Shown: positions 1 through 8,927 of the stretch, piece by piece | Layout of the letters: each line of letters starts with the position of its first letter | Numbering within the stretch: position 1 is the first letter of the stretch | NCBI RefSeq assembly: GCF_038433155.1 | Contig: NZ_JBCDMW010000039.1 | Location: 1-64,000 of the forward strand | From: Luteococcus sp038433155 | GTDB lineage: Bacteria > Actinomycetota > Actinomycetes > Propionibacteriales > Propionibacteriaceae | Direction of reading: 5' to 3' | Length of the DNA: 64,000 bases | The notes under the pieces: generated by a model | Databases searched by the model: none | What the model saw: the letters and a program-made list of their open reading frames with translations, nothing else | What the model was told of the DNA's origin: nothing | Translations under genes and position numbers: made by a program

Positions 1-60
1 AAGAAAAAAAAAAAAAAAGCACCCAGCTCCCCCCCCCCTGGCCGTCCCCCCCCCACCGCT
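1..60 (-). terminator. homopolymer tracts, possible terminator of the phosphatase operon
   Basis: The segment holds 15 consecutive A (4-18), 10 C (29-38) and 9 C (46-54). Read on the minus strand, downstream of the phosphatase gene, it gives a G-rich stretch with a short CCAG/CTGG stem followed by a 15-base T tract, which resembles an intrinsic terminator. Runs of this length are also typical of assembly ends or polymerase slippage, so the exact lengths are unreliable. Confidence 0.35.
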
Positions 61-120
61 GTGTTGGCCTTCAACACGCTCAGGCGCACGGCACGGCATG
101 CGCGCCTATGGTGCGGCCGG

Positions 121-702
121 TCACGCCCCCAGAACGCGCAGAACCGGTGGTAGGGCGGCCTCGATCTGTTCCTGCATCCGGGAGAAGACCTCCGGACCCT
201 GACCGATCGGATCCACCACCTCGGCCTCTGCTGCCGGCCGCGGCAGCTCCAGCCCTCGCTTGGCAGCCAGCACTGGCCCCAGCGCCGCCAGCCATCCGCG
301 GGGTCCAAGCTCCCGGGAAGGAAGCTCGTCGTTGGAGACCTTGCCTGCAAGCTGAGCCAGGTCGATCAGGGTGTGGGTGCGGGCAAGCCCCTTGGGCCAC
401 ATCCGGGTGACCAGTTTGCGGTGCTCTCGTGAGGCGACGATCACCAGCTGCTGGTCCGCAAGGATTTCTTTGCTGAGCTGGCGGGCAATGAAGTCCGCTC
501 CGCTCCCACCCCGCCCCTCCAGCAGGGCCAAGGACTGCGGCTCCATTCCGGATCCCTCCAGGGCCCCGGTGCCGGCGCTTCGCACCTCGAAGGCCCCGGC
601 GCCCCAGACCCGGTCAAGCTCGCCCTGCAGACGGCGCTCCAGATAGGGCGAGCGGCACACGTTGCCGGTGCAGACGGTGAGGATTCGCGCTGGGGAAGTC
701 AT
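121..702 (-). CDS. low-molecular-weight protein-tyrosine phosphatase (Wzb/Etp-like)
   Basis: The 193-residue protein begins with the P-loop signature CTGNVCRS, with nucleophile Cys11 and Arg17, which defines low-molecular-weight phosphotyrosine phosphatases. A VVDP segment near residue 165 fits the general-acid Asp of the family. It is slightly longer than the usual 150-165 residues. It lies 26 bp after the sugar transferase gene on the same strand, so it is probably the last gene of a three-gene operon. In capsule systems such phosphatases reset the tyrosine kinase that controls chain length and export. No kinase gene is visible here. The family call is firm and the capsule role is inferred from context. 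Confidence 0.88.
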   Translation of the reverse strand: MTSPARILTVCTGNVCRSPYLERRLQGELDRVWGAGAFEVRSAGTGALEGSGMEPQSLALLEGRGGSGADFIARQLSKEILADQQLVIVASREHRKLVTRMWPKGLARTHTLIDLAQLAGKVSNDELPSRELGPRGWLAALGPVLAAKRGLELPRPAAEAEVVDPIGQGPEVFSRMQEQIEAALPPVLRVLGA

Positions 703-728
703 GCCCCCACCCTAGTCGGCTGGCGTGG

Positions 729-1328
729 TCACGCGCGCTTCGTGACTACCGCGCGCACGGTCCCGAGGAGAATCCTCAGGTCTCCCACCAACGATCGGTT
801 CGCCACGTACTCCGCATACCCTTGCGCCTTGCGGGGTAGCAAGACCTCCACGTAGTACCGCTCGGGGTCATCTTGCTGCGCCAGCAGCTCCGACTCGTTG
901 CGGAACTCCACACTCATCGGATCGGTGATTCCCGGGCGGACGGAGAGGATCTGGTCCCGCAGTTCCTCAGGCCACTGGGCAACATACTTGGCCACCTCCG
1001 GGCGGGGGCCCACCAGGCTCATCCTGCCTTCCACGACATCAATCAGCTGGGGCAGTTCATCCAGCTTGCTGGCCCTCAGCAGACGTCCCACCCTGGTCAC
1101 CCGGTTGTCACCAGCCACCGTCACCAACGCCCCACCAGCGGAGGGGCGCATGGTACGAAATTTGCGGATCCGGAAGGTCTCGCCGTGCAGGCCAACGCGC
1201 TCCTGGCGGAAGAAGACGCCGCCTCGGGATTCGGCTGCCACTGCGGCGGCTGACACGACCATCACAGGTGCCGTCACGGCCAAGAGCGCCGTGGCACCGC
1301 AGAGATCGAAGGCTCGCTTGGCATCCAT
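729..1328 (-). CDS. initiating bacterial sugar transferase (undecaprenyl-phosphate phosphoglycosyltransferase)
   Basis: The protein of 199 residues starts MDAKRAFDL with ATG at 1328, overlapping the aminotransferase stop by one base (TGATG). It has one N-terminal membrane segment (about residues 8-30), then the conserved RVG...RKFRTM block, SKLDELPQL and the SLVGPRP motif of the Pfam bacterial sugar transferase family. Its short length matches the PglC-type single-domain enzymes. The reaction transfers a sugar-1-phosphate from a UDP-sugar to undecaprenyl phosphate at the inner face of the membrane and starts repeat-unit assembly. The neighbouring aminotransferase suggests that the first sugar may be an amino sugar, which is inference. 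The open frame extends upstream without a plausible start. Confidence 0.9.
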   Translation of the reverse strand: MDAKRAFDLCGATALLAVTAPVMVVSAAAVAAESRGGVFFRQERVGLHGETFRIRKFRTMRPSAGGALVTVAGDNRVTRVGRLLRASKLDELPQLIDVVEGRMSLVGPRPEVAKYVAQWPEELRDQILSVRPGITDPMSVEFRNESELLAQQDDPERYYVEVLLPRKAQGYAEYVANRSLVGDLRILLGTVRAVVTKRA

Positions 1329-2494
1329 CAGCCCAGCAACTCCCGGACCGCGCTGATCACCCGGCTGACCTGCTGGTCGGTCATGGTGGAGAAGATCGGC
1401 AGACTGACGGCTCGGGTGAAGGCGTCCGCGGCCACCGGGAACTGCTCCGGAGACAGCTTCCCGCTGTCCCGCCAGTAGGGGTGCAGGTGGAGCGGAATGA
1501 AGTGCACGCTGCACAAGATCCCGCGGGCGGACATCTGCTCGATGAACTCGTTGCGGGAGATGGGCGCCTCGTCCAACAGCCGCAGCACGAAGAGGTGCCA
1601 GGAGTGGCTGGATCCCTCCGCCGCATCCGCGTCCACCGGGAGCTGGACGGGCAGATCTGCAAAGGCCTCCAGGTAGCGCGCAGCGATGGAGGCGCGCGCA
1701 TCCCGCATCTGCCCTGCCCGACGCAGCTGTACGCGGCCCATGGCTGCCGCGGTGTCGGTCAGGTTGTACTTGAAGCCGGGAGCCACCACTTCGTACTGCC
1801 ACGAGGGCTTGTCACTGGTGTACCGGTCAAAGACGTCGCGGCTGATGCCATGAAGTCTCATGGTGCGCATCCGCGTGGCCAGATCCGAGTGCCGGGTGAC
1901 CACCATGCCGCCCTCGCCGGTGGTCATGGTCTTGGTGGCGTAGAAGCTGTAGACAATGCAGTCGCTCTCCCCAAGACCGACCCGGACCCCCTTGTTGGTT
2001 GTCGGGTGGGCGTGGGCGGCGTCCTCCACCACCCGGAGCTTGTTGCACCGGGCGAAGTCGGCCAGGGCTTCCCGGTCCACGGCCAGCCCAGCAAAGTGCA
2101 CCGGCATCACCAGCTTGGTGCGCTCGCTGACTGCCCGTTGGGCTGCCTCAAGGTCAATGTTCAGGCTTTCGGGAAGGACGTCCACCATCACGGGGGTAGC
2201 ACCGCAGTAGCGCACCACCTCGGCCGTGGACGTGAAGGTCCAGTCCGGCACCAGGACCTCGTCCCCCGGCTGGATCCCCAAGGACTCCAGCGCCAGATGC
2301 AGACCGGCGGTAGCGGAGTTGACGGCGATGGCCTGCAGGGAGGGGTCCCCCAACTCCTCCACAAACTCCTTCTCGAAGGAGGCGGAGTTGGGCCCAGTGG
2401 TCAACCAGCCTGAGCGAAGGGTCTGCGAGACCGCTTCAATCTCTTCCTCACCGATGTCCGGTACGGCGAACGGAATTCGATCTTCTGCAGTCAT
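1328..2494 (-). CDS. DegT/DnrJ/EryC1/StrS-family PLP-dependent sugar aminotransferase
   Basis: The 388-residue protein has the family landmarks GWLTTGP near the N-terminus, the VEDAAHAH segment and SFYATKTMTTGEGG, whose Lys should bind pyridoxal phosphate. I chose the ATG at 2494 because a GAGGTGG ribosome site lies 8 bases before it; an in-frame ATG at 2509 would add six residues. Such enzymes convert keto-sugar nucleotides to amino sugars, for example 4-amino-4,6-dideoxy sugars. It is the first gene of the minus-strand operon with the initiating transferase and phosphatase, as in pgl-like loci where PglE, PglC and partners are neighbours. The exact substrate is unknown. Confidence 0.9.
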   Translation of the reverse strand: MTAEDRIPFAVPDIGEEEIEAVSQTLRSGWLTTGPNSASFEKEFVEELGDPSLQAIAVNSATAGLHLALESLGIQPGDEVLVPDWTFTSTAEVVRYCGATPVMVDVLPESLNIDLEAAQRAVSERTKLVMPVHFAGLAVDREALADFARCNKLRVVEDAAHAHPTTNKGVRVGLGESDCIVYSFYATKTMTTGEGGMVVTRHSDLATRMRTMRLHGISRDVFDRYTSDKPSWQYEVVAPGFKYNLTDTAAAMGRVQLRRAGQMRDARASIAARYLEAFADLPVQLPVDADAAEGSSHSWHLFVLRLLDEAPISRNEFIEQMSARGILCSVHFIPLHLHPYWRDSGKLSPEQFPVAADAFTRAVSLPIFSTMTDQQVSRVISAVRELLG

Positions 2495-2623
2495 TTCCAA
2501 CCACCTCATCCTGGTCTGTCCCGAAGAACCCCCGTTCTTCTGGCTACACTAGCGATTGCCGACCTGCTGGCAAACACGACATACATAGTCGAGACGGCCC
2601 CTTACCCCCCGAGAGGAGGCCAG

Positions 2624-3868
2624 ATGAGGCTTGGCCTGCTCACGCAGTGGTACGACCCCGAACCCGGCCCCGCGGCCCTTCCCGGAACCCTCGCCCGGGG
2701 GCTGCGGGAGCGCGGGCATGAGGTGCATGTGCTGACGGGATTTCCGAACTACCCCACCGGCCAGGTCGCGGAGGGTTATCGGATCCGTCCTTGGCAGCGC
2801 GAGGAGCTGGATGGTGTCCGGGTGACCCGGGTGCCGCTCTTTCCATCACACAAGGCTTCAGCTGCCTCACGGATGCTCACCTACGGCAGCTTCGGGGCCA
2901 CCGCGGCTACCCTCGGGTTGCCCAGCCTGCGCGGACTCGACGCCCTCTGGGTGAACTACTCCCCGGTCACGCTGGCGCCGGCAATGCTCTTGGCCACAAA
3001 GGCACTGCGGGTACCCAGCGTGTGCCACGTGGCGGACCTGTGGCCCGACACTCTGGCCGCCTCCGGTGTTGACGAGTCTTCCGCCGTGGGCCGGTGGGCC
3101 ATGAAGGGTAGTGGCGCTGCCGCCGACGCCATGTACCGGGCAGCTAGCTTCGTCAGCTACATCTCCCCAGGGGTCCACCAAGCGCTGCGAGACCGTGGCG
3201 TCCCGGAGGGGAAGTTGGCCTACACCCCGATGTGGGCCAATGAAGACCTCTTCCGGCCTGGCGCTGAACCGATGCGAGCGGAGCTCGGGCTGGGTGCAGA
3301 CCAAACTGTGCTGATCTATGCCGGATCCATCGGAGAAGCCCAAGGTTTGCAGACCTTGGTGGAAGCCTGCGGCCTGGTGGATGATCCCCGCTTCGTCTGT
3401 TTGATTGCTGGCTCCGGTACCTCGGAACAGACGTTGAAGGATCGCGCCTCCCAGCTCCCCCGCCGCAACGTGCGCTTCTTGGGGAGAATTGCCCCGGAGC
3501 GAATGTCCAACCTGTTGGCCACGGCAGACGCCGCCTACATCGGGTTGAATGAGCACCCGCTGGCGCAGATGACCATGCCGAGCAAGACCCAGGCCACACT
3601 GGGCGCTGGCTGCCCCCTGCTGGTGGCTGGCCGTGGTGATGTGGCCCAGGTAGCCCGGGACAGTCAGGCGGGTTGGACCGTTCCCAGCGGGGACGCACGG
3701 GCACTGGCCGCCGCCATCCGGGAGATGTGCGCCACCGAGCGCGAGACCCTGACAGACTTGGGCCATCAGGCTCGCCGCTACTACGAAGAGACGTTCGCGG
3801 TCCGCGCGGGTGTCGACCGGTTGGAGAAGCTGCTCGTTGCGGCGGCTTCCGGAAGGAAGAATCAGTGA
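2624..3868 (+). CDS. wbuB: GT4-family glycosyltransferase, WbuB-like (probable L-FucNAc transferase)
   Basis: This 414-residue GT-B glycosyltransferase has the N-terminal acceptor half (LTQWYDPEPGPAA) and a C-terminal nucleotide-sugar half with IYAGSIGEAQG, FLGRI and a QATLGAG region typical of the WbuB group. A strong GAGAGGAGG precedes ATG 2624. It opens an operon whose next genes make UDP-L-FucNAc; in E. coli O26-type loci wbuB sits beside fnlABC and is assigned the FucNAc transfer. It should act on the lipid-linked repeat unit at the cytoplasmic membrane. The family is well supported. The FucNAc specificity rests on similarity recalled from memory and on the neighbours. Confidence 0.82.
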   Translation: MRLGLLTQWYDPEPGPAALPGTLARGLRERGHEVHVLTGFPNYPTGQVAEGYRIRPWQREELDGVRVTRVPLFPSHKASAASRMLTYGSFGATAATLGLPSLRGLDALWVNYSPVTLAPAMLLATKALRVPSVCHVADLWPDTLAASGVDESSAVGRWAMKGSGAAADAMYRAASFVSYISPGVHQALRDRGVPEGKLAYTPMWANEDLFRPGAEPMRAELGLGADQTVLIYAGSIGEAQGLQTLVEACGLVDDPRFVCLIAGSGTSEQTLKDRASQLPRRNVRFLGRIAPERMSNLLATADAAYIGLNEHPLAQMTMPSKTQATLGAGCPLLVAGRGDVAQVARDSQAGWTVPSGDARALAAAIREMCATERETLTDLGHQARRYYEETFAVRAGVDRLEKLLVAAASGRKNQ

Positions 3869-4899
3869 GCACCCTTGACCTGAACCAGAGCACCGTCGCC
3901 ATCACCGGCGGCACCGGCTCCTTCGGCTCCACCATGGCCAGGCACCTGCTGGCCAATGGCGCGGAGCGCGTGCACATCCTCAGCCGGGATGAGGCCAAGC
4001 AAGACCAGATGCGGCGGGACTTCAACGACGAACGGTTGAAGTTCTACGTCGGTGACGTCCGGGATGCCGACTCGGTTCTGGATGCACTGCGCGGCTGCGA
4101 TTACGTCTTCCACGCGGCGGCCCTGAAGCAGGTTCCCTCCTGCGAGTTCTTCCCCCAGCAGGCGGTCAAGACCAACGTGGTCGGCTCGCACAATGTGATT
4201 GAGGCAGCAGCCCGCACTGATGTGAAGTCCGTTGTCTGCCTCTCCACCGACAAGGCCGTCTACCCCGTGAACGCCATGGGCATGTCCAAGGCACTGATGG
4301 AGAAGACTGCCCAGGCCTTCGCCCGAAACAACCCGGAGTCCGACCTCACCGTCTCCGTCACCCGCTACGGCAACGTGATGTACTCCCGCGGTTCGGTGAT
4401 CCCGCTGTTCATCAACCAGCTGCGGGCCGGCAAGCCCCTGACCATCACGGACCCCGAGATGACTCGCTTCCTGATGAGCCTGGACGAGTCGGTTGACCTG
4501 GTGCTGCACGCCTTCGAGAATGCCGAGCCCGGTGACCTGTTCGTCCGCAAGGCCCCCGCCTCCACGGTCGAGGTGCTGGCCCGCGCCGTAGCTTCGCTGT
4601 TTGGCAACGATGACCCGCAGATCGACGTCATCGGCGTGCGGCACGGCGAGAAGCAGCACGAAACCCTGCTCAGTTTTGAGGAGGTTGTCCGTTCCTCCGA
4701 CGAGGGTGACTACTTCCGAGTGCCGCTGGACGCGCGTTCCCTGCAGTACGAGAAGTATTTTGATGAGGGCATGGAGACTCGGATGCGCCCCACGGAAGCC
4801 TACGACTCCTCCAACACCGATCAGCTCGACGTGGAGGGCACCAAGGAGCTGCTCAAGAAGCTCCCCGAGATCCAGAAGCTGATGGAGACCGGACTGTGA
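3865..4899 (+). CDS. capE: UDP-GlcNAc 4,6-dehydratase/5-epimerase CapE (FnlA)
   Basis: The 344-residue extended SDR starts at GTG 3865, overlapping the previous stop (GTGA) and preceded by GGAAGGAAG. It has the nucleotide-binding GGTGSFG near residue 17, CLSTDKAVYPVNAMG and the RYGNVMYSRGSVIP block of the CapE/FlaA1 group. The catalytic YxxxK position reads MGMSK, with Met replacing Tyr, as reported for CapE-type enzymes. It converts UDP-GlcNAc to UDP-2-acetamido-2,6-dideoxy-L-arabino-4-hexulose, the first step to UDP-L-FucNAc. CapF follows with another four-base overlap, so the genes are very likely translationally coupled. Confidence 0.93.
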   Translation: MSTLDLNQSTVAITGGTGSFGSTMARHLLANGAERVHILSRDEAKQDQMRRDFNDERLKFYVGDVRDADSVLDALRGCDYVFHAAALKQVPSCEFFPQQAVKTNVVGSHNVIEAAARTDVKSVVCLSTDKAVYPVNAMGMSKALMEKTAQAFARNNPESDLTVSVTRYGNVMYSRGSVIPLFINQLRAGKPLTITDPEMTRFLMSLDESVDLVLHAFENAEPGDLFVRKAPASTVEVLARAVASLFGNDDPQIDVIGVRHGEKQHETLLSFEEVVRSSDEGDYFRVPLDARSLQYEKYFDEGMETRMRPTEAYDSSNTDQLDVEGTKELLKKLPEIQKLMETGL

Positions 4900-5993
4900 A
4901 GATCCTGCTGACCGGCGCCGGGGGCTTCCTCGGCTGGCACACCCGCGTCCGGCTGGACGCGCTGACCGATTACGAGGTGGTGGCCGTCACCCGGGAGAAC
5001 TGGAGTGAGCTGGCTTCCTTGGCAGAAGGTTGCGAGGCAATCATCCACATCGCCGGCATCAACCGCGCGAGCGATGAAGAGGTGGAAGCGGGCAACCTGG
5101 CCCTGGCCCAGGACGTCGCCGCGGCCGCCCGCGAGGCCGGCGTACGCCGGATTGTCTACGCCAACAGCATCCAGGCGGAGAAGGACAACCCCTATGGCCG
5201 CGGCAAGGCGGCGGCGGCCACGGCTCTGGCCCAGACACGCGTGGAGCTGGTGGACGTCCTTCTGCCCAACCTGTTCGGCGAGTACGGCCGCCCCGGTTAC
5301 AACTCCTTCGTCGCCACCTTTGCCCACGCCGTGGCGCAGGACACTCCCCCGTCCGAGGTCAACGACAACCCGATTGGCCTGCTGCACGTCCAGGAAGCTG
5401 CCCAGGTGTTGATGGACGGCCTCACGGGCCCCACTGGGCAGGTCCGCCCCGAGGCTCACCAGACCACCGTGGTGGAGGTGCTGGAGAAGCTCAAGAGCTA
5501 CCGTGAGACCTACCGCACGGGTGACATCCCGGCGCTGCTCACCGACTTTGACGTGAACCTGTTCAACACCCTGCGCGGCGCCCTGTTCCCGCAGGCCTAC
5601 CCCATTGCCTTGACCCCGCACAGCGATGACCGCGGCCGTCTGGTGGAGACCGTGCGCAGCCACGGCGGGCAGGGCCAGACCTTCGTCAGCACCACCAAGC
5701 CCGGCATCACCCGCGGCGAGCACTACCATCTGGGCAAGATCGAGCGTTTCGTGGTGCTGGGCGGCAAGGCCCGGATCAGCCTTCGCAAGGTCTTTGGTGA
5801 TGACGTGATCGACTTCGACGTCGACGGCGAACAGCCGATGGCCATCGACATGCCCACGCTGTGGATCCACAACATCACCAATACCGGCGACACCGAGCTG
5901 CTGACACAGTTCTGGACGCACACCCTGTTTGACCCCGAGAATCCGGACACCTTCTGGCAGAAGGTGCGCCTGCCCGAGGAGGACATCGCGTGA
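4896..5993 (+). CDS. capF: UDP-L-FucNAc pathway C3-epimerase/reductase CapF (FnlB)
   Basis: The protein of 365 residues has two parts. An N-terminal SDR domain carries the TGAGGFLGWH nucleotide site and a NSIQAEKDNPYGRGKAAA catalytic region. A C-terminal cupin of about 120 residues follows, with HSDDRGRLVE and GEHYHLGKIERF, whose His residues fit the metal site of CapF. This SDR-cupin fusion is the hallmark of CapF/WbjC, which epimerises C3 and then reduces C4 with NADPH. It starts at GTG 4896 inside a GTGA overlap and ends in another GTGA overlap. Its order between CapE and CapG matches the pathway. Confidence 0.93.
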   Translation: MKILLTGAGGFLGWHTRVRLDALTDYEVVAVTRENWSELASLAEGCEAIIHIAGINRASDEEVEAGNLALAQDVAAAAREAGVRRIVYANSIQAEKDNPYGRGKAAAATALAQTRVELVDVLLPNLFGEYGRPGYNSFVATFAHAVAQDTPPSEVNDNPIGLLHVQEAAQVLMDGLTGPTGQVRPEAHQTTVVEVLEKLKSYRETYRTGDIPALLTDFDVNLFNTLRGALFPQAYPIALTPHSDDRGRLVETVRSHGGQGQTFVSTTKPGITRGEHYHLGKIERFVVLGGKARISLRKVFGDDVIDFDVDGEQPMAIDMPTLWIHNITNTGDTELLTQFWTHTLFDPENPDTFWQKVRLPEEDIA

Positions 5994-6589
5994 CTACCAC
6001 CGCCGCCCTGCATCCGGCCGACATTGAGTCCGTCGTAGAACTCCACCGACGGGCCTTCCCCGACTTCTTCCTCAGTCAGCTTGGGCCCAATTTCTTGGCC
6101 CAGTTCTACAAGGGATTCCTCACCGATCCCACGGCCGTGACCGTGGTGGCTCACGATGAGGCCGGCAAGGTGCTCGGTGCAGTGGTCGGAACCACCCAAC
6201 CGGCTGGCTTCTTCAGCCGACTCCTGAAGCGCCGTCTGCTCGGCTTTGTGGGGGCGAGCGCCCAGGCCGCTGCGCAGGATCCAAAGCGGATTCCGCGTCT
6301 GGCCCGAGGCGTTCTCTACCGCGGTGAGGCTGGCGAACGCGTCGAGGGAGCCCTGCTCTCCTCCATCTGCGTGGATCCCGCCACTCAGGGCTCCGGCGTG
6401 GGAAAGCTCTTGATTGAGGCCTGGTGCGCGGAGGCTCGCATGCGCGGGGCTCAGCGCGCCTTCCTCACCACCGATGCTGCAGACAACGAGGCCACCAACG
6501 GCTTCTACCAGCGCAATGGCTGGACATTGACCAAGGAGTTCTCGACGCCCGAGGGGCGAGCGATGAACCGCTATGAGAAGGAACTGTGA
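5990..6589 (+). CDS. GNAT-family N-acetyltransferase
   Basis: The 199-residue protein carries a GNAT fold: LLSSICVDPATQGSGVGKLLIEAW is the beta4/motif A region, with the acetyl-CoA-binding QGSGVGK loop around residue 135. ATNGFYQRNGW supplies motif B. It starts at GTG 5990 overlapping capF and overlaps capG at its end, so it is embedded in the UDP-FucNAc operon. The place suggests acetylation of an amino-sugar intermediate or of the finished glycan, perhaps of the amino sugar made by the DegT aminotransferase. The substrate is not evident from sequence. Confidence 0.82.
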   Translation: MTTTAALHPADIESVVELHRRAFPDFFLSQLGPNFLAQFYKGFLTDPTAVTVVAHDEAGKVLGAVVGTTQPAGFFSRLLKRRLLGFVGASAQAAAQDPKRIPRLARGVLYRGEAGERVEGALLSSICVDPATQGSGVGKLLIEAWCAEARMRGAQRAFLTTDAADNEATNGFYQRNGWTLTKEFSTPEGRAMNRYEKEL

Positions 6590-7731
6590 TGGGCAACAAG
6601 CTCAAGGTGATGACCGTCGTCGGGACCCGGCCAGAACTGATCCGCCTGTCCCGGGTGCTGGCGCGCCTGGACGAGACGGTCGATCACGTGCTGGTCCACA
6701 CCGGACAGAACTACGACTACACGCTCAACCAGGTCTTCTTTGATGACCTGGGCATCCGGCAGCCCGACCACATGCTCGGCGTCGACACCTCCTCACTTGG
6801 CCACGTGTTGGGCGAAACTCTGATCAAGACCGAGGAGGTTCTGAATCAGGAGAAGCCCGACGCCCTGCTGGTGCTGGGCGACACTAACTCCTGCATCGCC
6901 GCCGTGATGGCCAAGCGCAAGCGCATCCCCGTCTACCACATGGAAGCCGGCAACCGGTGCTTCGACGAGAACGTGCCCGAGGAGACGAATCGTCGTCTGG
7001 TGGATCACGTGGCCGATTTCAATCTGGTCTACACGGAGCACGCCAGGCGCAATCTGCTCGGTGAGGGCCTACACCCCCGCCGGATCCTGCTCACCGGTTC
7101 GCCCATGCGCGAGGTGCTGAACCACTACCGGGCCCAGATTGACGCCAGCGACGTGCTCCAGCGCCTGGAATTGAAGGACCGCGGATACTTCTTGGTGAGC
7201 GCCCATCGCGAAGAAAACGTGGACTCACCCGAGCGTCTGCGCCAGTTGGTGGAATGCCTGCAGTGCGTGCATGACGCATTCAACCTGCCGGTCTTTGTCT
7301 CCACCCACCCGCGCACCCGCAAGCGGTTGGAAGCTCTGGAAGACTGGGCCGCCCCCGAGGGGATCATCTTCCATGACCCGCTGGGCTTTCATGACTACAA
7401 CCATCTGCAGCTGCACAGCGCCTGCGTGCTGAGCGATTCCGGCACCATCGCCGAGGAGTCCACCATCTTGGGCTTCCCCGCGATCACGCTTCGGGACTCG
7501 ATCGAACGGCCAGAGGCCTTGGACACGTCCGGCATCATCATGACCGGCCTCAACCCAGACGACGTCGAGGCCGCCGTCCGAGACGTGATGGACCGACCCA
7601 ATCCCCCAGCCTCGGCCGAGAGTCGCACCCTTCCGGCCGACTACGGCATCGACAACACGTCGGACCGCACGGTGCGCTTCATCATGTCTACCGCTCGTCG
7701 TCACGCCAGCTGGTCGGGGCTGCGAGCATGA
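6589..7731 (+). CDS. capG: UDP-N-acetylglucosamine 2-epimerase family enzyme CapG (FnlC)
   Basis: The 380-residue protein is a non-hydrolysing UDP-GlcNAc 2-epimerase type: VVGTRPE at the N-terminus, HTGQNYDY, LGDTNS, HMEAGNRCFDENVPEETNRR and SDSGTIAEES are all present. ATG 6589 overlaps the GNAT stop (TGATG); a GTG three bases earlier is an alternative. Coming after CapE and CapF, it should do the last C2 epimerisation to UDP-L-FucNAc, rather than make UDP-ManNAc. The specificity comes from gene order; sequence alone would also allow WecB/MnaA. Confidence 0.92.
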   Translation: MGNKLKVMTVVGTRPELIRLSRVLARLDETVDHVLVHTGQNYDYTLNQVFFDDLGIRQPDHMLGVDTSSLGHVLGETLIKTEEVLNQEKPDALLVLGDTNSCIAAVMAKRKRIPVYHMEAGNRCFDENVPEETNRRLVDHVADFNLVYTEHARRNLLGEGLHPRRILLTGSPMREVLNHYRAQIDASDVLQRLELKDRGYFLVSAHREENVDSPERLRQLVECLQCVHDAFNLPVFVSTHPRTRKRLEALEDWAAPEGIIFHDPLGFHDYNHLQLHSACVLSDSGTIAEESTILGFPAITLRDSIERPEALDTSGIIMTGLNPDDVEAAVRDVMDRPNPPASAESRTLPADYGIDNTSDRTVRFIMSTARRHASWSGLRA

Positions 7732-8927
7732 GCACCGAGAAGCCGAGAGTCCTCGTCGTTGCGTTCGATGTCTTTGAGAAGTCCACACGCGCCCGGAAGT
7801 ACTGCCGTGTGTATCGCTCTTCGGAAGCGCACGTTCAATACCTTGGCATGTCCAGCCCGGGTCGGAGTGGCCGATGGGGAGAAGCTGGCAGCCGAATTGA
7901 TGACGGCGTCGTCATCGAACAGGTGGCGATGCGTCCCCCAAGCGGGGGCACGAGCAAGGGAGTTCAGGCGCGAAACCTCACGCTATCTTACATTCCAGCT
8001 TTGTCGCGCATGGCCAAGTTTCTGTGGAGGCATCCCGCTGACGTCGTTCACGTCGTAGGCGCCCCATTGGCCCTACTTGGGATTCTCCACAGGATGCGCC
8101 ACCGCTCGAGATTCGTTCTGGATGTCCAAGAGCGGCCCGGGGCGGTAGCCACCCCTGGATCACTGAGCTCCCTTTTTGCGCACACCGAAAGCGCAATCCT
8201 CCGGCTATCCGCCCAGTTCGCTTCGGCAGCCACTGTTGTCACACCGCCCGACGTGAATGCCCTCCGTCACTACGGATTCTCCAACATCGCGCTGGTGCGC
8301 AACGCGCCCTTGACCACGTGGCGGTCGCCTTATCGCCCACCCAACCACCCGCGCCCCGTGACGACCTTTGCGTGCATCGGAACAATCTTTGAGGGTCGCT
8401 CGTTTGAAGCGCTGATTGACGCCACCGCTGAGCTCGCAAAGAAGGTGCCAATTAGGGTGGCCATCAGCGGAACTGGCTCAGAAAAATACTTGTCTGAACT
8501 TCGCGATAGGGCAGCGAATAACGGCGCAGATGCAAGCATTGATTGGCTGGGATGGGTATCAGCCGACGAGGTTTGCGATCGCTACTTGGACGCTGACGTC
8601 GGGATTGCCTTCTATGACACCGCCGTGAGCGGAAACGACGGACTATCCAACAAGATCATGGAATGCGTAGCTGCGGGAAGGCCGGTTCTATGCACCAATG
8701 CGCCGCTCAATAGCCAGTTCATCAACGAACTGAAGGTGGGGTGGACGACTGCATCGGACGCGACCTCGATTGCCGCAACCATGGAAGAGATTGCGCGTCA
8801 ATCATCCCTCGTCGAGATCGCTGGCCATTGCCGAAATGTCGGCGACACTCAACTCAACTGGGAAGCTGAGTTCGCGCCCATCCTCCAGCGGGTGCTGGGT
8901 GAAGAAATGCAAGAAGGCCAAGCGTGA
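7728..8927 (+). CDS. GT4-like glycosyltransferase
   Basis: The 399-residue protein has a GT-B layout: an N-terminal half with HPADVVHVVGAPLALLG, then the C-terminal half with FACIGTIFEGRS, WLGWVSADEV and a GLSNKIMECVAAGRPVL segment that contains the acidic E-x7-E-like donor site. It begins at ATG 7728 overlapping capG by four bases. It probably adds a sugar to the lipid-linked repeat unit. Codon third positions are visibly less GC-biased than in capE-capG, marking the start of a lower-GC part of the locus. Donor and acceptor are unknown. Confidence 0.82.
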   Translation: MSTEKPRVLVVAFDVFEKSTRARKYCRVYRSSEAHVQYLGMSSPGRSGRWGEAGSRIDDGVVIEQVAMRPPSGGTSKGVQARNLTLSYIPALSRMAKFLWRHPADVVHVVGAPLALLGILHRMRHRSRFVLDVQERPGAVATPGSLSSLFAHTESAILRLSAQFASAATVVTPPDVNALRHYGFSNIALVRNAPLTTWRSPYRPPNHPRPVTTFACIGTIFEGRSFEALIDATAELAKKVPIRVAISGTGSEKYLSELRDRAANNGADASIDWLGWVSADEVCDRYLDADVGIAFYDTAVSGNDGLSNKIMECVAAGRPVLCTNAPLNSQFINELKVGWTTASDATSIAATMEEIARQSSLVEIAGHCRNVGDTQLNWEAEFAPILQRVLGEEMQEGQA

